Below, in pieces: positions 45,107 to 55,546 of a stretch of DNA of 64,000 nt (position 1 is the first letter of the stretch; each line of letters starts with the position of its first letter). The stretch is from the NCBI RefSeq assembly GCF_900230285.1, contig NZ_OCNK01000001.1:124001-188000 (forward strand), in the 5' to 3' direction. The notes under the pieces were generated by a model. That model did no database searches and was not told where the DNA came from. It worked only from the letters and a program-made list of their open reading frames with translations. Source of the DNA: Blastococcus haudaquaticus (GTDB lineage Bacteria > Actinomycetota > Actinomycetes > Mycobacteriales > Geodermatophilaceae). A program made the translations under genes and the position numbers.

Positions 45107-46939
45107 ATGACCGTTCCCGTCCCCGACTTCCCCGAGTCCCGGTCCGCTCTCCCCCCGCCCGGCACGGACCCCGAGTGGTTCAAACGTGCGGTCTTCTACG
45201 AGGTCCTGGTGCGGGGCTTCGCCGACAGCAACGCCGACGGCGTCGGCGACATCCGCGGCATGATCGACAAGCTCGACTACCTGCAGTGGCTCGGGGTGGA
45301 CTGCCTGTGGCTCCCGCCCTTCTTCGCCTCCCCACTGCGCGACGGCGGCTACGACGTCAGCGACTACACCGCCGTCCTGCCGGAGTTCGGCGACATCGAG
45401 GACTTCCGCGAGTTCCTCACCGAGGCCCACGCCCGCGGCATGCGCGTGATCATCGACTTCGTCATGAACCACACCTCGGACCAGCACCCGTGGTTCCAGG
45501 CCAGCCGCAGCGATCCCGACGGCCCCTACGGCGACTTCTACGTCTGGGCCGACGACGACACCGGCTACGCCGACGCCCGCATCATCTTCGTCGACACCGA
45601 GAGCTCGAACTGGACGTTCGACCCGGTGCGCAAGCAGTACTTCTGGCACCGCTTCTTCTCCCACCAGCCCGACCTCAACTTCGAGAATCCGGCGGTGCAG
45701 GAGGCGATCATCGACGCCCTGCGCTTCTGGCTGGACCTGGGCATCGACGGCTTCCGCCTCGACGCCGTCCCCTACCTCTTCGAGGAGGAGGGGACCAACT
45801 GCGAGAACCTGCCGCGGACCCACGAGTTCCTCAAGCACGTGCGCAAGGTCGTCGACGCCGACTACCCCGACACCGTGCTGCTCTGCGAGGCCAACCAGTG
45901 GCCGGCCGACGTCGTCGAGTACTTCGGTGAGAACGGCGACGAGTGCCAGATGGCGTTCCACTTCCCGGTGATGCCGCGCCTGTTCATGGCCGTGCGCCGC
46001 GAACAGCGCTTCCCGATCTCGGAGATCATGGCGCAGACGCCGGACATCCCCGACAACTGCCAGTGGGGCGTCTTCCTCCGCAACCACGACGAGCTCACGC
46101 TCGAGATGGTCACCGACGAGGAACGCGACTACATGTGGGACGAGTACGCCAAGGACCCCCGCATGAAGGCCAACATCGGCATCCGCCGCCGGTTGGCCCC
46201 GCTACTGGACAACGACACCAACACCCTGGAGCTGTTCAACGCGCTCCTGCTGTCGCTGCCGGGGTCGCCGGTCCTCTACTACGGCGACGAGATCGGCATG
46301 GGGGACAACATCTGGCTCGGTGACCGGGACGGCGTCCGGACCCCGATGCAGTGGACGCCCGACCGCAACGGCGGCTTCTCCACCGCCGACCCGCAGCGGA
46401 TGTACCTGCCGCTCAACCAGGACCCGGTCTACGGCTACCAGGTCACCAACGTCGAATCGCAGCTGCGCAACACCAACTCGCTGCTGCAGTGGCTGCGCCG
46501 GATGATCCAGGTCCGCAACGAGCACCCGACGTTCGGCCTGGGCACGTTCGAGGAGATCGGCTCGCGCAACCCGACGGTGCTGTCGTTCGTGCGCCGCTTC
46601 GGCGACGACGTCGTCCTCTGCGTGAACAACCTGTCCCGCTTCCCGCAGCCGGTGGAGCTGGACCTGCGCCAGTTCGAGGGCTACACGCCGATCGAGCTGA
46701 CCGGCCGGGTGGAGTTCCCGCAGATCGGCGTCCTGCCCTACATGCTCACCCTCGCCGGCCACGGCTTCTACTGGTTCGAGCTGTCGAAGCCGGCACCGGA
46801 GGCCACCGAGGACCACGAGGAGTGGGAGAACGCCACCTCCAGCTCCGTGGCCGACTCCCTCCTGGCAGCCGGGCTCGTGTCCGCTGCCGAGGAGACGCCG
46901 GGCGACACCACCGACCGCGACTCGGGAGACGACCGATGA
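45107..46939 (+). CDS. treS: Trehalose synthase (maltose alpha-D-glucosyltransferase) TreS
   Basis: Interconverts trehalose and maltose. 610-aa GH13 enzyme: [30 protein letters not shown], nucleophile Asp in [20 protein letters not shown], acid Glu in LLCEANQWP, and [12 protein letters not shown]. The last 35 residues are an acidic, Thr/Ser-rich tail. No fused kinase domain; the maltokinase is the next gene, overlapping in ATGA, which explains supply of maltose-1-phosphate to GlgE. Confidence 0.97.
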   Translation: MTVPVPDFPESRSALPPPGTDPEWFKRAVFYEVLVRGFADSNADGVGDIRGMIDKLDYLQWLGVDCLWLPPFFASPLRDGGYDVSDYTAVLPEFGDIEDFREFLTEAHARGMRVIIDFVMNHTSDQHPWFQASRSDPDGPYGDFYVWADDDTGYADARIIFVDTESSNWTFDPVRKQYFWHRFFSHQPDLNFENPAVQEAIIDALRFWLDLGIDGFRLDAVPYLFEEEGTNCENLPRTHEFLKHVRKVVDADYPDTVLLCEANQWPADVVEYFGENGDECQMAFHFPVMPRLFMAVRREQRFPISEIMAQTPDIPDNCQWGVFLRNHDELTLEMVTDEERDYMWDEYAKDPRMKANIGIRRRLAPLLDNDTNTLELFNALLLSLPGSPVLYYGDEIGMGDNIWLGDRDGVRTPMQWTPDRNGGFSTADPQRMYLPLNQDPVYGYQVTNVESQLRNTNSLLQWLRRMIQVRNEHPTFGLGTFEEIGSRNPTVLSFVRRFGDDVVLCVNNLSRFPQPVELDLRQFEGYTPIELTGRVEFPQIGVLPYMLTLAGHGFYWFELSKPAPEATEDHEEWENATSSSVADSLLAAGLVSAAEETPGDTTDRDSGDDR

Positions 46940-48321
46940 AGGCACTCACCGACCTGTTCCGCGAATGGATGCCGCACCAGCGGTGGTTCGGCAGCAAGGG
47001 CCGCGAGTGGGCCGACGTCACCGAGGACGGCTTCTTCCTGGACCGGGGCAACCCGGTGGTGTCCGTCCACCGGGTGCGGGTCGCCTATGCCGACGGCGGC
47101 AAGGAGACCTACCTGGTCCCCCTGTCCTGGCGCGACCATCCCGTCGAGGAGCTGGAGTCGGCGCTCGTCGGCGCGGTGGCCAACGACGGCCGGGAGACCT
47201 ACGCCTACGACGCGCTGCGCGACCGGGAGGCCACGACGCCCTGGCTGATCCACCTGGTCAACGCGTCGACCGTCGGCCCCATGCACTTCCACCCCGCCGG
47301 CGTCGCCTACATCCCCGAGGGTCTGCCCGGCGACATCGTGTCCGGCGAGCAGAGCAACACCTCGCTGATCTACGGGCAGGAGGCCATCCTCAAGGTCTTC
47401 CGGCGGCTCGAGCCCGGCCTCAACCCCGACGTCGAGGTGCACGACGCGCTGCGTCAGGCGGAGAACAAGCACATCGCCCCGCTGTTGGGCCACATCGCGA
47501 TCGACGACCCCGACCCCGCCAACGCGCAGGCGACCGTGGCGATGCTGCAGACGTTCGTGCCCAACGCCAGCGACGGCTGGCGGCTGGCCACGGCGAGCGT
47601 CCGCGACCTGTACGCCGAGGGCGACCTGCACGCCGACGAGGTCGGCGGCGACTTCGCCGGCGAGAGCGAACGGCTGGGGGCGGCCACCGCGTCGGTGCAC
47701 GCCGACATGGCGAAGGTGCTCCCGACCGAGCCGGCCGACGAGAGCTGGTACGCGGCGGTCGCCGCGCAGATGGACGAGCGGCTGACCGCGGCGATCGAGA
47801 TCGTCCCGCAGCTGGCCGAGCACGCCGAGGGCCTGCGCGCGCTCTACGCCTCGGTGGCCGACAGCCGGGAGCCGGTCCTCCGGCAGCGGGTGCACGGCGA
47901 CCTCCACCTCGGTCAGGTGCTCCGCACCGCGACCGGCTGGATCGTGCTCGACTTCGAGGGCGAACCGGCCCGGCCCCTGGCCGCCCGGCGCGAGCTGGAC
48001 AGCCCGCTGCGCGACGTGGCCGGCATGCTGCGCAGCTTCGACTACGCCGCGCGGCACATGCTCGTCGAGCAGCCCGACGACGCGCAGCGCGCCTACCGCG
48101 CGCAAGAATGGGCGGCCCGCAACCGGGCGGCCTACTGCACCGGCTACTCCACCGCCAGCGGCCTGGACCCGTGCGGCGAATCACCACTCCTTCGGGCGTT
48201 CGAGGCGGACAAAGCGGTTTACGAGTGCGTCTACGAGGCACGGAACCGTCCGCACTGGCTGATGATCCCGCTGAACTCCCTGTCCCGACTGACCGGGCCG
48301 CGGTCGACCAGCAGCGAGTGA
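46936..48321 (+). CDS. mak: Maltokinase
   Basis: 461-aa kinase (Mak/Pep2) that phosphorylates maltose to maltose-1-phosphate with ATP. Aminoglycoside-phosphotransferase-like fold: N-cap about 1-100 ([15 protein letters not shown]), EQSNTSLIY and [11 protein letters not shown] as the ATP loop and Lys, catalytic [13 protein letters not shown] and metal-binding [16 protein letters not shown] overlaps the treS stop. Downstream glgB follows after 46 bases. Confidence 0.95.
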   Translation: MKALTDLFREWMPHQRWFGSKGREWADVTEDGFFLDRGNPVVSVHRVRVAYADGGKETYLVPLSWRDHPVEELESALVGAVANDGRETYAYDALRDREATTPWLIHLVNASTVGPMHFHPAGVAYIPEGLPGDIVSGEQSNTSLIYGQEAILKVFRRLEPGLNPDVEVHDALRQAENKHIAPLLGHIAIDDPDPANAQATVAMLQTFVPNASDGWRLATASVRDLYAEGDLHADEVGGDFAGESERLGAATASVHADMAKVLPTEPADESWYAAVAAQMDERLTAAIEIVPQLAEHAEGLRALYASVADSREPVLRQRVHGDLHLGQVLRTATGWIVLDFEGEPARPLAARRELDSPLRDVAGMLRSFDYAARHMLVEQPDDAQRAYRAQEWAARNRAAYCTGYSTASGLDPCGESPLLRAFEADKAVYECVYEARNRPHWLMIPLNSLSRLTGPRSTSSE

Positions 48322-48367
48322 CGCCCGCTCACGCAGGACCCCGAGCACTACAGAGGACGGCGAGACG

Positions 48368-51184
48368 ATGACGAGCGACGAGCGAGGCACCGCCGACAAC
48401 GGCCAGGTGGCCGACAAGGACGACCTGCAGCGGGCCGTCGAGGAGCGGGTCGCCGCGGCGGAGGCCGCCGCCGGCACCGAGCCGGTCGTGAACGCGTCAC
48501 CGGCCAAGAAGGCCGCCAAGCGGACGACGACGAAGAAGGCGCCGGCCGCCAAGAAGGCCGCAGCCACGACCGACAAGGCGCCGGCGAAGAAGGCACCTGC
48601 GAAGCGGGCGCCGGCCAAGCGCGCGGTCACGCGGGCGACCCCGCAGCCCGCCGACGAGGACAGCCCGGTCACCGCCAACCCGGTGGTCGCCCCGGCGCCG
48701 ATCGCCGAGCCGGGCGACCCGGCCGGCGCAGCTGCCCCGCAGCCCGAGGCGCCGAGCGCCGACCCGGCGCAGCCCGACAACCCGCAGGCGCCGGGCCAGG
48801 GCGAGAGCCGGGACGCAGCAGCGGCTCCGGGGGCGACCGTCGAGCCGGCCGCGGACGCACCCGGAGGGGCAGCCGCCCAGGACCCGACCCCCGCGGACGT
48901 CTCCGCGGGCGACGTCACCTCCGCCGCCCCCTCCCCGGAGGGCGGCACGGGCCCCGCGACGACGAGCCGCGAGGTCACCGACGAGGAGCTGCAGGCGATC
49001 GTCGACGGGTGGTCCCGCGATCCCCACGGCATCCTCGGCGCGCACGAGGTCGGCCAGGAGTGGGTCGTGCGGACGCTGCGTCCCGACGCGGTCTCGGTCG
49101 CCGTCGTCGACGAGGACGGCAGCCGGTACGACGCCCGGCGGCTCCACGAGGGCGGCATCCACGAGGCGACGCTGCCCCGCCAGCCCGGTGACTACCGGAT
49201 CGAGGTCGTCTACCCCGACGGTCAGGGCGGGACGAGCACCCACACGGTGGACGACCCCTATCGCTGGATGCCGACCCTCGGGCCGGTCGACGAGCACCTC
49301 ATCCGCGAGGGCCGGCACGAACGGCTGTGGGAGGTGCTGGGCGCACACGTCCGGAGCTACGACACCCCCCGGGGCGCCGTCGAGGGCGTCTCCTTCGCCG
49401 TGTGGGCGCCCAATGCCCGCGGTGTGAAGGTGACCGGCGACTTCGACTACTGGGAGGCCCGCGCCTACCCCCTGCGGTCGCTGGGCTCCTCCGGCGTCTG
49501 GGAGATCTTCATCCCCGGCGTGCAGGTCGGGAGCCGGTACCGCTTCCACATCCTGGGCGCCGACGGCACCTGGCGGGAGAAGTCCGACCCCATGGCGTTC
49601 GCCACGGAGGTGCCCCCGCTGAACGCCTCCGTCGTCACCCGGTCCACCTACGAGTGGGCCGACGACGCCTGGCTGGAGCAGCGCGCCGAGGTGGGCTGGC
49701 ACGAGCGTCCGATGAGCGTGTACGAGGTGCACGTCGGGTCCTGGCGGCAGGGGTTGTCCTACCGCGAACTGGCCGACGAGCTCATCGAGTACGTGGTGTC
49801 GGCCGGGTTCACCCACATCGAGTTCATGCCGCTGGCCGAGCACCCGTTCGGCGGGTCGTGGGGGTACCAGGTCACTTCCTACTACGCCCCGACGTCGCGG
49901 TACGGCAGCCCGGACGACCTCCGCTACCTGATCGACCGGGCCCACCAGGCCGGCGTCGGCGTCATCGTGGACTGGGTGCCGGCGCACTTCCCGAAGGACG
50001 AGTGGGCGCTCGCCCGCTTCGACGGCACCCCGCTCTACGAGCACGGTGACCCGCGCCGCGGCGAGCAGCTGGACTGGGGCACGCTCGTCTTCGACTTCGG
50101 TCGCTCCGAGGTGCGCAACTTCCTGGTCGCCAACGCCCTGTACTGGTGCAAGGAGTTCCACATCGACGGCATCCGCGTCGACGCGGTCGCCTCGATGCTC
50201 TACCTGGACTACTCGCGCACCGAGTGGCTGCCCAACGAGTTCGGCGGCCGGGAGAACCTCGAGGCGGTCGCGTTCCTGCAGGAGATGAACGCGACGGTCT
50301 ACCGCGAGGTGCCGGGCGTGATGACCATCGCCGAGGAGTCGACGTCGTGGCCGGGCGTCACCCGCCCGACCCACCTCGGGGGCCTGGGCTTCGGCTTCAA
50401 GTGGAACATGGGCTGGATGCACGACTCCCTCGACTACGTCGAGCGCGAGCCGGTGTACCGCAACTACCACCACGGCCAGCTGACGTTCTCGATGATGTAC
50501 GCGTACTCGGAGAACTTCGTCCTGCCGATCAGCCACGACGAGGTCGTCTACGGCAAGGGCTCCATGCTCCGGAAGATGCCCGGCGACCGCTGGCAGCAGC
50601 TGGCCAACCTGCGCGCCTACCTGGCCTACATGTGGGCGCACCCCGGCAAGCAGCTGCTGTTCATGGGGTCGGAGTTCGCCCAGGACTCCGAGTGGGCCGA
50701 GAGCCGGTCGCTGGACTGGTGGCACCTCGACGACCCCGCCCACCGCGGGATCCTGCAGCTGGTGACCGATCTCAACAGCCGCTACAAGGAGGTCGACGCC
50801 CTCTGGTCGCTCGACGTCGACCCGAGCGGCTTCCAGTGGATCGACGCCAACGACGCCACCGGCAACGTGCTGTCGTTCCTCCGCTACGGCAAGCCCGCCA
50901 AGGAGGGCGCCCAGCCGGGTGGAGGCGACGAGCCGGCCGCCGGCTCCGCGCTCGCCTGCGTCGTGAACTTCTCCGGCTCGGCACACCACGGCTACCGCAT
51001 CGGGCTCCCCCGCCCGGGCCACTGGCGAGAGGTGCTCAACACCGACGCCGAGGGCTACGGCGGCTCGGGGGTCGGCAACCTCGGGGGGATCCAGGCCGAG
51101 GACGAGCCCTGGCACGGCCAGCCCTACTCGGCGACCGTGGCCGCTCCCCCGCTGGGCACCGTCTGGTTCCTGCACGAAGGCTGA
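48368..51184 (+). CDS. glgB: 1,4-alpha-glucan branching enzyme with H1-like N-terminal tail
   Basis: 938 aa, about 205 longer than a usual GlgB. Residues about 44-90 are a Lys/Ala/Pro-repeat segment ([34 protein letters not shown]) like histone-H1 or actinobacterial HupS tails; about 95-200 are Pro/Ala/Asp-rich and look disordered. The enzyme proper starts near [23 protein letters not shown]48 domains, then barrel with nucleophile Asp in [18 protein letters not shown], acid Glu in [13 protein letters not shown] and [16 protein letters not shown] has AGAGGA about 11 bases upstream. It introduces alpha-1,6 branches into GlgE product. A strong terminator follows. Confidence 0.95.
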   Translation: MTSDERGTADNGQVADKDDLQRAVEERVAAAEAAAGTEPVVNASPAKKAAKRTTTKKAPAAKKAAATTDKAPAKKAPAKRAPAKRAVTRATPQPADEDSPVTANPVVAPAPIAEPGDPAGAAAPQPEAPSADPAQPDNPQAPGQGESRDAAAAPGATVEPAADAPGGAAAQDPTPADVSAGDVTSAAPSPEGGTGPATTSREVTDEELQAIVDGWSRDPHGILGAHEVGQEWVVRTLRPDAVSVAVVDEDGSRYDARRLHEGGIHEATLPRQPGDYRIEVVYPDGQGGTSTHTVDDPYRWMPTLGPVDEHLIREGRHERLWEVLGAHVRSYDTPRGAVEGVSFAVWAPNARGVKVTGDFDYWEARAYPLRSLGSSGVWEIFIPGVQVGSRYRFHILGADGTWREKSDPMAFATEVPPLNASVVTRSTYEWADDAWLEQRAEVGWHERPMSVYEVHVGSWRQGLSYRELADELIEYVVSAGFTHIEFMPLAEHPFGGSWGYQVTSYYAPTSRYGSPDDLRYLIDRAHQAGVGVIVDWVPAHFPKDEWALARFDGTPLYEHGDPRRGEQLDWGTLVFDFGRSEVRNFLVANALYWCKEFHIDGIRVDAVASMLYLDYSRTEWLPNEFGGRENLEAVAFLQEMNATVYREVPGVMTIAEESTSWPGVTRPTHLGGLGFGFKWNMGWMHDSLDYVEREPVYRNYHHGQLTFSMMYAYSENFVLPISHDEVVYGKGSMLRKMPGDRWQQLANLRAYLAYMWAHPGKQLLFMGSEFAQDSEWAESRSLDWWHLDDPAHRGILQLVTDLNSRYKEVDALWSLDVDPSGFQWIDANDATGNVLSFLRYGKPAKEGAQPGGGDEPAAGSALACVVNFSGSAHHGYRIGLPRPGHWREVLNTDAEGYGGSGVGNLGGIQAEDEPWHGQPYSATVAAPPLGTVWFLHEG

Positions 51185-51205
51185 GGCGAGGTCGGTCCCG
51201 CGAGG

Positions 51206-51234
51206 GTCCCCGGCGCCGTCGAGGCGCCGGGGAC
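51206..51234 (+). terminator. Terminator of the glgE-treS-mak-glgB operon
   Basis: Perfect 12-bp stem (GTCCCCGGCGCC and its complement) with a 5-base loop, about 20 bases after the glgB stop. No T-tract. Confidence 0.7.
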
Positions 51235-51333
51235 TCCCGCCGGGGCCCGCCACCAGGCATCCTGTGGCGGCAGCCGTTCGCGCGGGCCGCCCAGTGCGGG
51301 CCGGGCCCCTCAGACAGGGAGAACCAGTCGCAG

Positions 51334-52719
51334 ATGAGGTCGGTCCTGCGCCGCGCCGTGCCCGCCGTCCTCGTGGGACTGCTGCTCACGGCCTGCTCCA
51401 CCGAGGTCGTTGCCGGGCAGGCGTCCCCCGGAGCCGGCGAACCCGTCGACGTGACCGCCGACGAGTTCCCCATCACGGGGTCGACCGACGAGCCGATCGA
51501 CCAGTTCGCCCGCAACGCGCTCGCCGACGTGGAGACCTTCTGGACGGAGGGCTACCCGGAGTTCTTCGGGGAGGACTACACCCCCCTCGAGGGCGGCTAC
51601 TTCTCCGTCGACGCCGACGCCGTCGACGAATCGGCGTACCCCGAGACCGGCATCGGCTGCGAAGGGTCGCCCACCGCACCGGAGGACGTCGCGGGCAACG
51701 CCTTCTACGACCCCACCTGCGACGTCATCGCCTACGACCGGACCCTGCTGGAGGAGCTCGCCGGCGACTACGGGCGGTTCCTGGTGCCGGTGGTCATGGC
51801 GCACGAGTTCGGCCACGCGATGCAGGGCCGGTTCGGCTTCGCCGAGCGCGGCATCCAGGACGAGACGCAGGCCGACTGCTTCGCCGGCGCCTGGACGGCC
51901 TGGGTCGCCGCCGGCGAGGCCCAGCACGTCTCCATCCGCACTCCGGAGCTGGACGACGTCATCCGCGGGTTCCTGCTGCTGCGCGACGACGTCGGCAGCG
52001 ATCCGGACGACGTCCAGGCGCACGGCTCCTACTTCGACCGGGTGTCGGCCTTCTACGAGGGGTTCGACGGCGGACTGGGCCCGTGCCGAGACGCCTACGG
52101 TCCCGACCGCCTGTTCACGGCCGCGGAGTTCGACGACGACCGGGACTCCCTCAACCAGGGCAACGCGCCGTTCGACCAGGCGGTGGGCTTCGTCAGCGAC
52201 ACCCTGCCGGTCTTCTACGGCGAGGTCTTCCCCGCCGCGTTCGGCACCGACTTCGAGCCGCCGACGATCGAGGGCTTCCAGGGCACTGCTCCCGAGTGCG
52301 AGGGCCTGGAGGACCGCGACCTCGGCTACTGCGCCGAGGACAACACCGTCTACGTGGACGAGACCGACCTGGTCACGCCGGCCTACGACGACATCGGCGA
52401 CTTCGCGCTGACGACGGCCGTCTCGCTCCCGTACTCCCTGGCCGTCCGCGACCAGGCGGGGCTGTCGATCGACGACGGGGCGGCCACGCGGTCCGCCGTC
52501 TGCCTGACCGGCTGGTACCAGGCCCAGTGGTTCAACGGCGCGTTCGACGACTACGCCCTGATCAGCCCCGGTGACATCGACGAGGCCGTGCAGTTCCTGC
52601 TGACCTACGGCGTCGACCCCCAGGTGTTCCCGAACCTGGACGCCTCCGGCTTCGAGCTCGTCGGCGCGTTCCGCACCGGTTTCCTCCAGGGCGGAGAGGC
52701 CTGCGAGCTCGAGCGGTAG
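51334..52719 (+). CDS. Neutral zinc metallopeptidase-like lipoprotein (YpfJ-type), copy 1
   Basis: 461-aa exported lipoprotein: lipobox LTAC, Cys about 22. The core has HEFGHAMQ (zinc His pair and Glu) and DETQADCFAGAW, whose Glu can be the third ligand, as in putative neutral zinc metallopeptidases. Several Cys occur in the ectodomain (TGIGCEGS, DPTCDVIAY, GPCRDAYG, APECEG, YCAEDN), probably disulfide-bonded. No substrate known. ATG chosen for the signal peptide. Followed 38 bases later by a paralogue. Confidence 0.88.
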   Translation: MRSVLRRAVPAVLVGLLLTACSTEVVAGQASPGAGEPVDVTADEFPITGSTDEPIDQFARNALADVETFWTEGYPEFFGEDYTPLEGGYFSVDADAVDESAYPETGIGCEGSPTAPEDVAGNAFYDPTCDVIAYDRTLLEELAGDYGRFLVPVVMAHEFGHAMQGRFGFAERGIQDETQADCFAGAWTAWVAAGEAQHVSIRTPELDDVIRGFLLLRDDVGSDPDDVQAHGSYFDRVSAFYEGFDGGLGPCRDAYGPDRLFTAAEFDDDRDSLNQGNAPFDQAVGFVSDTLPVFYGEVFPAAFGTDFEPPTIEGFQGTAPECEGLEDRDLGYCAEDNTVYVDETDLVTPAYDDIGDFALTTAVSLPYSLAVRDQAGLSIDDGAATRSAVCLTGWYQAQWFNGAFDDYALISPGDIDEAVQFLLTYGVDPQVFPNLDASGFELVGAFRTGFLQGGEACELER

Positions 52720-52757
52720 AGGGTTTGGCGGCGACCCGGAACGCCGATGCACCGGGG

Positions 52758-54131
52758 ATGTCCCGTCTTCCGCGGCGCCGGCTGCTGGCCGCGCTGCTGG
52801 CCGTCACGACCCTCGGCCTGACCGGCTGCGCCACGATCGTGATCGGCGAGCCGGAGGTCCAGCGCGACCGCCCGCCGGGCAGCGACCCCGGCGTGGTGGT
52901 GGGCGCCGACGGCGACGAGATCGACCAGCTCGCCGGCGACGCGCTCGCCGACCTGGAGGACTACTGGTCGCAGCAGCTGCCCGAGGTCTTCGGCACGGAG
53001 TTCCTGCCGCTGCAGGGTGGCTACTTCAGCGTCGACCCCGGGGCCATCGACCCCGCGCAGTACCCGCAGGGCGTCGGCTGCGGTTCCGACCCGGCCGAGG
53101 TGGAGAACAACGCGTTCTACTGCCAGGCGCAGGACGCGCCGAACAGCGACTCCATCACCTACGACCGGGCGTTCCTGGGCGAGCTGGCCGGGGAGTTCGG
53201 CCGCTTCATCCCGGCGCTGGTGATGGCGCACGAGTTCGGGCACGCGGTGCAGGCCCGGGTGGGCTCGCCCGAGGCCTCCATCGCCGTCGAGACGCAGGCC
53301 GACTGCCTCGCGGGCAGCTGGACGCGCTGGGTGGCCGACGGTGACGCCGAGCGGTCGCAGCTGCGGGAGCCGGAGCTCGACGAACTCCTGCTGGGCTACT
53401 TCCAGCTGCGCGACCCGGTGGGCACCAGCTCGGCCGCGGAGTCGGCGCACGGCTCCTACTTCGACCGGGCCTCGGCGTTCCAGGAAGGGTTCGACGACGG
53501 GCCCACCGCCTGCCGGGACGAGTTCGGTCCGGAGCGGGTCTTCACCCAGGGCCGCTTCGTCAGCGACGAGGACTTCCGGCAACAGGGCAACGCCCCGTAC
53601 GCGGACCTGATCGGCCTCGTCGAGCGGGCGCTGCCCGCGTTCTGGGAGCGGGTCTTCACCGAGTCCCTCGACGAGAGGTTCGACCCGCCGTCGATCGAGG
53701 CGTTCGACGGCACCGCCCCCGACTGCGCCCCGGACGACCGCGACCTCGTGTACTGCGAGGAGGGCAACCTCGTCGGCTACGACGAGCAGGACCTGACGCC
53801 CGAGGTGTACGAGCTCGGCGACTACGCCGTCGCCACCGGGATCGCCGTGCCCTATGCCCTGGCCGCGCGCAGCCAGCTGGGCCTGGACCCCGCCGACCCG
53901 GACGCGCTGCGCTCGGCGGTCTGCCTGGCCGGCTGGTTCAGCGCGGCGGTCACGGCCGGCGAGGTGCCGGGCGTGGTGATCTCGCCCGGGGACCTGGACG
54001 AGAGCGTGCTGTTCCTGCTCGTCTACGGCGTCGAGGAGGACGTGCTGGGCGCCGCCGACCTCTCCGGCTTCCAGCTCGTCGACCTCTTCCGGGCCGGGTT
54101 CGTGCAGGGCGGCGGCGCCTGCGGGCTCTGA
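52758..54131 (+). CDS. Neutral zinc metallopeptidase-like lipoprotein (YpfJ-type), copy 2
   Basis: 457 aa, paralogous to the gene just upstream along its whole length. Twin-Arg-containing n-region (SRLPRRRLLAALLA) and lipobox LTGC. Zinc motif AHEFGHAVQ and VETQADCLAGSW are kept; the ectodomain Cys pattern matches copy 1. ATG at 52758 was chosen for a compact signal peptide; TTG at 52725 is also in frame. The pair looks like an old tandem duplication. Confidence 0.87.
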   Translation: MSRLPRRRLLAALLAVTTLGLTGCATIVIGEPEVQRDRPPGSDPGVVVGADGDEIDQLAGDALADLEDYWSQQLPEVFGTEFLPLQGGYFSVDPGAIDPAQYPQGVGCGSDPAEVENNAFYCQAQDAPNSDSITYDRAFLGELAGEFGRFIPALVMAHEFGHAVQARVGSPEASIAVETQADCLAGSWTRWVADGDAERSQLREPELDELLLGYFQLRDPVGTSSAAESAHGSYFDRASAFQEGFDDGPTACRDEFGPERVFTQGRFVSDEDFRQQGNAPYADLIGLVERALPAFWERVFTESLDERFDPPSIEAFDGTAPDCAPDDRDLVYCEEGNLVGYDEQDLTPEVYELGDYAVATGIAVPYALAARSQLGLDPADPDALRSAVCLAGWFSAAVTAGEVPGVVISPGDLDESVLFLLVYGVEEDVLGAADLSGFQLVDLFRAGFVQGGGACGL

Positions 54132-54159
54132 GCGATCAGAAGAGGAGCGATCAGAAGAG
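54130..54159. repeat. Perfect 15-bp tandem duplication at a convergent gene junction
   Basis: GAGCGATCAGAAGAG occurs twice in direct succession. It covers the stop of the metallopeptidase copy 2 and the stop of the thioredoxin-like gene (the second copy supplies the TGA used on the minus strand; the first repeats it). Confidence 0.9.
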
Positions 54160-55113
54160 GGCGGCCATCAGCTGGCGCCGGGCGACGCCGACGCGCGGGT
54201 CCTCGTCACCGACGACGGCGAACAGCTCCACCAGGTGGGTGCGCGCCCGGTCGCGGTCCTCCCCCGCCGTGCGCCGGACGACGTCGAGCAGGCGCTCGAA
54301 CGCCTCCTCGATGTTCCCGGTGCCGAGCAGGAAGTCCGCGGCGCGGGTCTGCGCCTCGACGTCGTCGGGTGCGGCGTCCGCGGCGGCGAGGGCGTCGGGA
54401 CCCGCCTCGTCGGCCCGGCGGAAGAGCTGCACCTGCCGGAGCGCGAGCGACGCCTCGGGGTGGTCGGGCTCGGCGTCGAGGATGGACCGGTAGGCCGCCT
54501 CGGCCGCCTCGAGGTCACCGCGCTCGAGCGCTGCCTCGGCCGCATCCAGCCGCGGGTCCTCCGGCCCCTGCTCGGCCGACTCACCTCCGGGGAGCGCGCC
54601 CCCGGTCGTGGCCTGCACGAGCTCGGTGACGAACTGCCGGGCCTGCTCCTCCGGGATGGCGCCGCTGAACTCCGCGACCAGCTGCCCCTGCCACACCGCC
54701 TTGACCGCCGGGATGCCCTGCACCCGCAGCCCCTGGGCCAGTGCCGGGTTGGCGTCGACGTCGACCTTGGCCAGCACCCAGCTGCCGGCACCCTCGGCGG
54801 CCAGCCGCTCCAGCACCGGAGACAGCTGCTTGCACGGCCCGCACCACTCGGCCCACAGGTCGAGGACCACCGGCACCTGGAAGGACCGGTCGAGAACCTC
54901 GGCCTGGAACGTGGCCTCGGTGACGTCGACGACGGCGGCGCCCGGGCTGCCTGCCGGCGCTTCCGCACTGGGCGGCGGCGCGGCGGCCGCACGGGCGGCG
55001 GCCTCGGAGCGGGCCTTGACGGCGGCCAGATCGACGGCGCCGGACATGGCGGCCGCCAGCTGGGCCTGCCGCGGGTCGGGACGTCCGGGACGGGTGGGCT
55101 GCATGGACGCCAT
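54151..55113 (-). CDS. Thioredoxin-domain/TPR co-chaperone (YbbN/CnoX-like)
   Basis: 320 aa. Thioredoxin domain (about 60-170) with an intact WAEWCGPCKQL active site, then TPR-like helical repeats (about 190-315, AEAALERGDLEAAEAAYRSILDAEPDHPEA). In the YbbN/CnoX family these proteins protect unfolded clients and work with chaperonin; many lack the redox Cys pair, this one has it. Residues 1-55 are Ala/Pro-rich. ATG at 55113; another ATG three codons on is possible. Confidence 0.9.
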   Translation of the reverse strand: MASMQPTRPGRPDPRQAQLAAAMSGAVDLAAVKARSEAAARAAAAPPPSAEAPAGSPGAAVVDVTEATFQAEVLDRSFQVPVVLDLWAEWCGPCKQLSPVLERLAAEGAGSWVLAKVDVDANPALAQGLRVQGIPAVKAVWQGQLVAEFSGAIPEEQARQFVTELVQATTGGALPGGESAEQGPEDPRLDAAEAALERGDLEAAEAAYRSILDAEPDHPEASLALRQVQLFRRADEAGPDALAAADAAPDDVEAQTRAADFLLGTGNIEEAFERLLDVVRRTAGEDRDRARTHLVELFAVVGDEDPRVGVARRQLMAALF

Positions 55114-55151
55114 GATCCCACCGCGTCGCCGGGCGTGTCGGAGGGGTCGGG

Positions 55152-55520
55152 TCAGCCCTCCGACCACACCCCCAGCTCGTTGCCGCTGGGGTCGCGGAAG
55201 TGGAAGCGCCGCCCGCCGGGGAACTCGTACGGACCCTTCACGATCCGCCCGCCCGCGGCCCCGACCGCCGCGACGGTCGCGTGGAGGTCGGCCGAGAAGA
55301 GGAGCACCAGCGGACCGCCTCGCCCGGCAGCCTCCGTGTCCAGGCGGAGGCCGCCGACCTCGCCGTCGCCGGTCGCGTTCCGGATGCCGGCGTAGGCCGG
55401 GCCGTAGTCGGTGAACTCCCAGTCGAACGCTCCGCGGTAGAACCGCTTCGCCTCGGCGAGGTCGGTCACGGTCAGCTCGACGTAGTCGATCGCGTGGTGC
55501 AGGTGGGTGGGATCAGCCAT
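55152..55520 (-). CDS. VOC (glyoxalase/bleomycin-resistance) family protein
   Basis: 122-aa vicinal-oxygen-chelate protein: AIDYVELTVTDLAEAKRFYRG at the N-terminus and FHFRDPSGNELGVWSE at the end, with the last Glu as metal ligand. Tyr replaces the usual first-module His (IDYVE), so metal binding may be altered. Function unknown. ATG at 55520 (MADPTHLHH) is used; the in-frame ATG at 55529 adds three residues. It lies just after the acyl-CoA mutase on the same strand. Confidence 0.85.
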   Translation of the reverse strand: MADPTHLHHAIDYVELTVTDLAEAKRFYRGAFDWEFTDYGPAYAGIRNATGDGEVGGLRLDTEAAGRGGPLVLLFSADLHATVAAVGAAGGRIVKGPYEFPGGRRFHFRDPSGNELGVWSEG

Positions 55521-55546
55521 GTCGGGCATCGTGCCCGGTGGGTGTG

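Noticed and set aside
48500-48640. Short DNA repeats in glgB as a possible CRISPR or satellite
   Set aside because: The repeats are imperfect, in frame and encode the Lys/Ala/Pro tail; there are no spacers.
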